Shown here piece by piece: positions 59,111 to 64,000 of a stretch of DNA of 64,000 bases. The stretch is from Rhea pennata (Eukaryota; Chordata; Aves; Rheiformes; Rheidae). The translations under genes and the position numbers were made by a program. The notes under the pieces are model-generated. The model had not been told where the DNA came from. It made no database searches and saw only the letters and a list, made by a program, of their open reading frames with translations. Every line of letters begins with the position of its first letter. Position 1 is the first letter of the stretch. Location of the stretch: NCBI RefSeq assembly GCF_028389875.1, contig NC_084668.1, forward strand, positions 33,090,993 through 33,154,992, read 5' to 3'.

Positions 59111-62100
59111 AATCTGCAGAGCTTTTCTTCATCATAATGTACATGTTTCCTCTTATTTATATCTGTAGCACTACTGATTATCCACTCGTTCTTTTTCCCT
59201 GTATATGCTGTTCTTAAGCCTCCATTCTGAGGAGGAAGAATGGAGGATGCCCCCTATGCTCCTGCTGATCACTTACTTGGGTGTTCTTGCTCATATACTC
59301 CCCCTCCCCCCCCCGCCCCATGACTTTATGTTAAACCAGTGTTTAAATACCAGGCTACTGTGTTATAAACTGTTCTTTGTTGTGCTTGGTCAAGGGGGAA
59401 ACAGTGAACTGCATGATTCTCAGCCTCCGGCTCACACCCTCTCAACGTCAGCTTTTCCGGGTGTTTATGTGAAGGCTTTGCATTGCCACCTGCTGCATAG
59501 TGTCATGACTCCTAGCAAATAACAACATTTGTGTTTTCCAGCTCACTGAATTTTATTCCTAGACTGAATTTCAAGTTTGTGTTAGTGTGTGTGTTTTAAA
59601 TTAATCTCACCAACTTCAAAACCATGTGAAACACTTTTCCATTGATAAAATATCTTTGATTGCCGTAAGCAGGAGAAAAGAAAATAGCAAGAATCAGGTA
59701 ACTGAATTAGGCACAAAACTAGACTGATGAGAAAATATAGCTATAGAGGCAGAATTTTCCCTGATACAAAAGAAATTAATGTCACAACTCAATAAATCTG
59801 GACAAAGGGTTCCTATCTGGGATCAATTTTTAAGATCCCTCTCTATACGACTTTTAATTGATGACCTAACGTAATGGTGCAATTGGTTTTCAGCTTGAGT
59901 TCACCTCTAAACACTAGAGAAATAGCAGAGACAAGCAGCATAAGAAATATGGACTGATTCATCCAATGGGGGCAAGCAGATATTGAAACAGGCTTTATCC
60001 CTGTAGGACAAATGTCTCCTGTAGGGCAGCTCTATTAGCTAATGGAAGCCTGGCAAGGAGGAGTTTGACCCTTAACTTCTGTAATTATATGACAGACTTT
60101 CCTTGCATCAAGGAATCAGTCGACTTCATTTGTATCTTCTGAACTCCTAAGGAGAGGTACCCTGCTCTTGCAGGCACCATTAGGTGAGCCTGAGACTCGG
60201 AGAAAGTGGTATCTTGAGCCAATGTGTCAGAAAGAGAGGACTGACATGGGAAAGGAGGATATAAAACAGTCGTATGCACTTTTGCTATCTGGAAGTGATT
60301 TTAGGGAAAGACCCAACAAGGTAATTAAGATAGGCTCCCAAAAGTGGTCAGAAACCCAGTTCCCTACCAACTATTACTCTGTGAGCCTTTGTGGTGTTAT
60401 ACCTCAGTGCAGCCACTGTGAGTGAGGGCTCAGTATCTCTTCATGCCACATCAGCAGGCCAGAGCATTTGCTGGTGAAGGTTAGCCATACCTGTGGAGAT
60501 ATTACTGCTTTACCTTAGAGCCCCGAGGAAGAAATGAGACCTGCTGGATCTGTCTGGATCCAGATCTGGACAACACTTTTTCTGCCCCCGACCAAGAAAT
60601 CTGGATATGTAATACGACAGGTTGCACCCAATACCAGACCCTTCTGGTAGCAGGCTGCAGCCAAGGTGACTGGAAAGGCTGGTCCAGAGTAAGTGAGCAC
60701 AGAGGGTCTACCGCAAAACTGAGTTCAATGGGGAGACCTTAACAGCTCAGTTCCCTCCAGTGATCAAGTTGTGCAGAGGAGACACTGGCAGTAACTCAAG
60801 GCTGCAGTAGGGATCACATGCTGACAGACAGTTTTGGCTGGAGTGTTTGATAACTGTTTTTCAGGGACTTGACTGGATTGCAGCAATGAAGGTCAGTGGA
60901 GTTTTGCATTTGATCTGTTGATGTGCTGTGATAAACTCACAAAGCATTAAAATGACTCAGGCTCCCTGTGGAAGGGGTTTTGTTCAATGCATGAGTAATG
61001 AGTTCATTTGTCATGCTCTTCCCACAGAGGAAGGCTATTGACTTTGTGCCCAGACTGGTCAATTGTCAGGACTGTTCTACTAGCCTGCCATTAGTTCTCA
61101 TTTATAATTTTTGTGGTGCACAAATGTCCGTAACATCAAGCACTCTCTTGATAGGCATTTGCTAGGCCCTTAATTGGTACCCTGTGCAGAAAAGCTGGGT
61201 ACAGGCAAGCATACCAGTGGATACTGGGGAGAACTACCACTGAGATTCTTTGTCATGGCAGTATTGTGCAGTGGAGAACACTGGATACTTCTGTGACTCA
61301 TTTGGATTACAGAAATAGAAGAAGTAGCTACACCAGTGCAGTGCTGTGTCCAAGTGAGCTAGTCCTCAGACAGGCTGTGTGAAGCTCCAGCCCTTCCTGT
61401 TAGTAACTGGGCTGTGCTGGTACAGCAGCACCTGGATTTTGGCCAGAGTTCCCCATGCATCTGTTGTGTCAGCTGGACAAGTGAGTTGCTGCCTGCCAGG
61501 TTTATCCAAAGACAGTTAGCAGCACAGAATGATTCTGGAGTTTTAGTTCTGGCTTTTTGAGTCTTGTTCCAAAGCATCTCTGAGCTCTCTATAATAGGAG
61601 ATTTTTTTCCTCCAGACACAGATTTATTACTGCCAGGCAGATCCTCCTTTTCAGCTTGTAAGCCCAAGATGCAGAGCTGGACCTACCTTGTATCCACTGC
61701 TCCCAGCTGTGTATGAACTTTGGGATTTTTACAGTCTTTATTTATTGCCATCAGCTCTGCATTCACTGCAGATTTTTAAACTGATAAATTGGTGGCCATG
61801 GGGTTGTACCTACTAAGAGGAGGAGGGAAGCTGAAAACTTGCAGCTGTAGGTGTTAGCAGAGAGAGAGTTTAGGAGGGAGAGCTAGAGATTGCAAGAAGA
61901 AAGTAATATTACAAATTTTCTCACATTACATGTATTAAGAGAGCTGAGCTGTTGTGCAGCTTTGAAGGTTTCACAGCACTGACCAAGCTCCCCCAGATAC
62001 AATTTCCTGTATACGCAGCTCCTCAGGACTGTGCCTGCAGATTATCTGGTCCTTTTGGCTGGAATCGTATGCTGTCAGATTTTTTCACAGCATGATGGTT

Positions 62101-63284
62101 TGCTCAGCTTCCCAGGCTCCAGCTATGGAGACACAGATTGCTGCTTTACAGTTTCCCCAAACTCAGTAAGTCAAAAAGTTAAACACACAATAGCTTAAAC
62201 TGCCTTTCTTGTTGCATCACACAGAAATGATAAAGGCCGTTGGCAGGCCAGAGAATGAAGCTGCTCGGCAATGTCAGTGTTCTGCATGATGAGCAGGAGA
62301 GGGTAGCTCAAAAGAGGAACATGCTTCTGCTTCTGACCATCCTCATTTATTCATACCCCATGCAGGAGGGTGAGTAATGGAGCCACTGGAAGAGATGAGG
62401 GTTGGTACTGGAACTCACTTGCTGCTTGGACATTATACCTCTGAGTATAGGGGCTGTCTAATTATTACTCTGAGACTCTCTTATTTTATTGCAAATCTCT
62501 CCTGTTTTTTTTTCTTTGCTATTTTCTAAAGGAGGAAATGCAACTTATAAAGCTAGCTGCATGGGTTTTGTTTTTTATTTATTTTTACTTAATTTTGGGG
62601 TAGTGAGCCCTGGTAAGTATTGAAATCAGCCTTGCAGTGATGCAAAAATAAACAGAATGTCCCCTAACCATAGCTTACCTGAACAAGTGAAATATGGGGC
62701 AAAAAGTTGTAACAAAATAGCACTGATTCTTACCGTTGAATGTGCTTTGCAGTAGATCTGGTTCGAAGGCTCATCTCTTGAACTATGAAGTGGATGAGCT
62801 TTAGATGCTGAGATCTTCCTTGATCCTCAAAGCAATAAAATCACTTTCATACAGTTGCAGTCTGTCACTTGGAGATAAATACTCACAGAGTAAGAGCAAA
62901 CTGGTCAGGACCAGCAGCAAGTTTTACCATATTCAAATAAAAAGAAGCATCACTAACACTTTGCTTATAGAAGACTGAGGTAAATCTGGCGAGATCACAC
63001 AGGTTGTTCAGGAAGGCTGCTCTGCTGAGTTTCCCTGCATTGTACGTGCACTGGTGCAGGCTGCTGCAGGCACTGAGGTTCTTTGTGTTTTCTTGGGCAA
63101 ATGGTGTGGGGCACGCTGCTGCCCGCACCCCCAAGGCAGGGCCCTGACAAACAGGCCTCTCCCTGCCCCGCTGTCTGAGGAGGGGGCACACGCTCACTGG
63201 GAGACCTCAGGAGCATCTCCCAGGGTGAGGGAGATCCTAAATCTAATTTTCTCTTAAATCTAAGACCGAGTTTTTGGTCAGCTA
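59111..63284. other. Noncoding stretch between LTR and CpG island
   Basis: No gene recognised. It contains a C-rich run (59299-59319) and open frames of about 100 codons on the minus strand at 61359-61667 and 62883-63197, without splice support or family resemblance. The composition changes sharply to CpG-rich at about 63285. Confidence 0.55.
59299..59319. repeat. C-rich homopolymer-like run
   Basis: CTCCCCCTCCCCCCCCCGCCCC: a G-rich minus strand with possible G-quadruplex potential. Confidence 0.85.
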
Positions 63285-63307
63285 TGCCGACCTTGGGCGG
63301 GCGGTGC

Positions 63308-63410
63308 CCGGCCGCGCGGCGCGCGGGTAACGGCCGCGCGGCGCGCGGGTAACGGCCGCGGGTAACGGCCGCGCGGCGCGCGGGTAACGGGCGGCGCGCG
63401 GGTAACGGCC
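63308..63410 (+). repeat. GC-rich VNTR-like repeat with five TAACGG cores
   Basis: Units of the form GGCCGCGCGGCGCGCGGGTA followed by AC, 22 bases when full, repeat with two shorter versions. TAACGG starts at 63328, 63350, 63363, 63385 and 63403, giving spacings of 22, 13, 22 and 18. TAACGG fits the Myb recognition core YAACKG. Unit-length variation suggests a replication-slippage-prone, potentially polymorphic minisatellite. Confidence 0.85.
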
Positions 63411-63439
63411 GCCTCGCGGGCAGCAGCGCGCAGCGGCGG

Positions 63440-63453
63440 CCGGCAGGGGGCGC
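63440..63453 (+). promoter_or_regulatory. CTCF-like binding site
   Basis: CCGGCAGGGGGCGC matches the CTCF core CCASYAGRKGGCRS at 13 of 14 positions; the third base is G instead of A. It lies 30 bases after the tandem repeat inside the CpG island. CpG methylation could modulate binding. Confidence 0.5.
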
Positions 63454-63461
63454 CAAACGCC

Positions 63462-63473
63462 TGCGCGAGCGCG
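63462..63473 (+). promoter_or_regulatory. NRF1-like site
   Basis: TGCGCGAGCGCG is close to the NRF1 palindrome YGCGCAYGCGCR, differing in the two central bases. GC-rich islands produce such matches readily. Confidence 0.3.
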
Positions 63474-63773
63474 GCGGCGGAGGCGCCTGTGTGCGCGGGA
63501 GCCGGGCGGAGGGGAGGCCTCGGGGTACCGCCGCGGGCCTGCCCCCGCCTCCGCGGCCCCTTCCGCAGGGCGGGCGGGGAGCGAGTGGCCGCAGTCAGGA
63601 GCCCTCTGCCAGGGCGAGCTCCGCGCCGCCTTGGCGGTGGTGACGAGCGTGCCCGCGGGCGGAGGTGCCTGGCCGCTGGGCACGGGCACGGGCTGGGGAG
63701 ACTCGCCCGCATCCATGAGCTGCTTGGCCCGCGGCCCGGTTAGAGAGCAGGCCCTGGCAGCCCCAGGTCTTAC

Positions 63774-63824
63774 CATCAACGTGCGTGTGGTTTTCTGTGG
63801 CCGCGACGGGGGTGAGAGACTCAT
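63774..63824 (-). CDS. Candidate first coding exon, minus strand
   Basis: Gene not recognised. On the minus strand an ATG at 63824-63822, with G at -3, reads 17 codons (MSLSPPSRPQKTTRTLM) and then meets TTGATG|GTAAGA, a strong donor, in phase 0. It sits within the CpG island, as expected for exon 1 of a gene transcribed leftward. The peptide is polar, Ser/Pro/Thr-rich and typical of a disordered N-terminus. The next exon would lie to the left, possibly beyond long introns; none could be identified. Without the donor the frame continues through the tandem repeat as Arg/Ala/Pro-rich sequence, which is unlikely to be translated. Confidence 0.35.
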
Positions 63825-63955
63825 CTCAACGCGCTGCCCTCGTCTTGTTGCTCACGGGATCCTGCAACTTTAGGGAAAAAGGGAAAAAGCGTTGCAATTT
63901 TGTTAGCAGGGCCCTGACTTGGGAAGGTGCTTGTGCAGCGAGGTGAGATGCCGCC

Positions 63956-64000
63956 ATGCTGAAGCGGCGGGAAGGGAAGGATAGGTGCCCGGCAGCTTCC
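63956..64000 (+). CDS. Candidate first coding exon, plus strand, cut by window end
   Basis: Gene not recognised. GCCGCCATGC gives an ideal Kozak context for the ATG at 63956. The frame is open for 15 codons (MLKRREGKDRCPAAS) to the window end. An upstream ATG at 63948 opens a four-codon frame that stops at TGA 63960-63962, overlapping the main start, so it would act as an inhibitory upstream ORF if transcribed. A competing reading is that AGCGAG|GTGAGA at 63942/63943 is a splice donor and the ATG lies in an intron. Transcript evidence is needed to decide. Confidence 0.3.
   Translation, partial: MLKRREGKDRCPAAS

Larger units (their letters stand above)
63285..64000. promoter_or_regulatory. 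CpG island, likely gene promoter
   Basis: The composition switches abruptly from AT-leaning to very GC- and CpG-rich at about 63285 and stays so to about 63860, then remains elevated to the window end. It has GC boxes (GGGCGGGCGG at 63295, GGGCGGGCGGGG at 63568) and no TATA box. It contains a tandem repeat, a CTCF-like site and an NRF1-like site, listed separately. In vertebrates such islands mark promoters of broadly expressed genes. Candidate first exons point in both directions, so a bidirectional promoter is possible. Confidence 0.85.

Noticed and set aside
62755..62775. GGTTCGAAGG resembling a tRNA T-arm
   Set aside because: No matching A box, acceptor stem or anticodon arm could be folded around it.
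63282..63824. Long minus-strand Arg/Ala/Pro-rich frames across the CpG island
   Set aside because: They arise because GC-rich repeats lack stop codons; the repeated RYPRAARPLPARRAA-type peptide is the tandem repeat read as protein. Only the first 17 codons before the donor at 63773 are kept as a candidate.
1..64000. CRISPR arrays, bacterial operons, phage or plasmid genes
   Set aside because: Composition, splice-like signals, the LTR and the CpG island mark this as vertebrate nuclear DNA; no spaced direct repeats or prokaryotic gene runs exist.

Overview
This is 64 kb of AT-leaning vertebrate nuclear DNA with no recognisable, intact protein-coding gene. It suggests a sauropsid, most likely a bird. 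Supporting points are strong CpG depletion outside one CpG island, very low density of interspersed repeats, no Alu/B1/L1-type mammalian repeats, one ancient CR1-type LINE 3' tail, a faint MIR-like fragment, and a long retroviral LTR with an internal repeat architecture that resembles avian ERV LTRs from memory. No young CR1 3' end was seen, which is thin for a typical bird window, so the taxonomic call is a moderate-confidence inference.

Layout. Positions 1-57,700 read as intergenic or long-intron sequence. Most of it holds only short chance reading frames, A/T homopolymers and small palindromes. Within it are short stretches that look like exons because they combine a usable splice acceptor, an open frame and a donor or stop: 6659-6841, 7523-7667, 8815-8876, 12172-12314 (with a C-type-lectin-like residue pattern), 16986-17100, 22577-22717, 33463-33586, 38701-38911, 41921-42087, 46076-46177 and 47471-47582. 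GC-rich islands at 12.4-12.9 kb, 37.1-37.4 kb and 38.5-38.9 kb stand out from the background; the 37.1 kb one has coding-like codon use on the minus strand. None could be tied to a known gene by eye, and several are probably fortuitous.

Positions about 57,759-59,110 hold one LTR of an endogenous retrovirus: TATA-like box, ATTAAA polyadenylation signal and two sets of internal tandem repeats. No gag, pol or env frame lies beside it, so it looks like a solo LTR.

The right end (63,285-64,000) is a strong CpG island, the one place that clearly looks like a gene promoter. It carries GC boxes, a near-consensus CTCF site, an NRF1-like site and a GC-rich tandem repeat that repeats TAACGG (a Myb-type core) five times. 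Candidate first coding segments leave it in both directions: minus strand 63824-63774 ending in a strong splice donor, and plus strand from 63956 running off the window. The flanking gene or genes lie mostly outside the window or are split by long introns. I found no CRISPR, operon, tRNA, rRNA or other gene system, and no convincing new system; the CpG-island repeat and the exon-like islands are the parts most worth testing.
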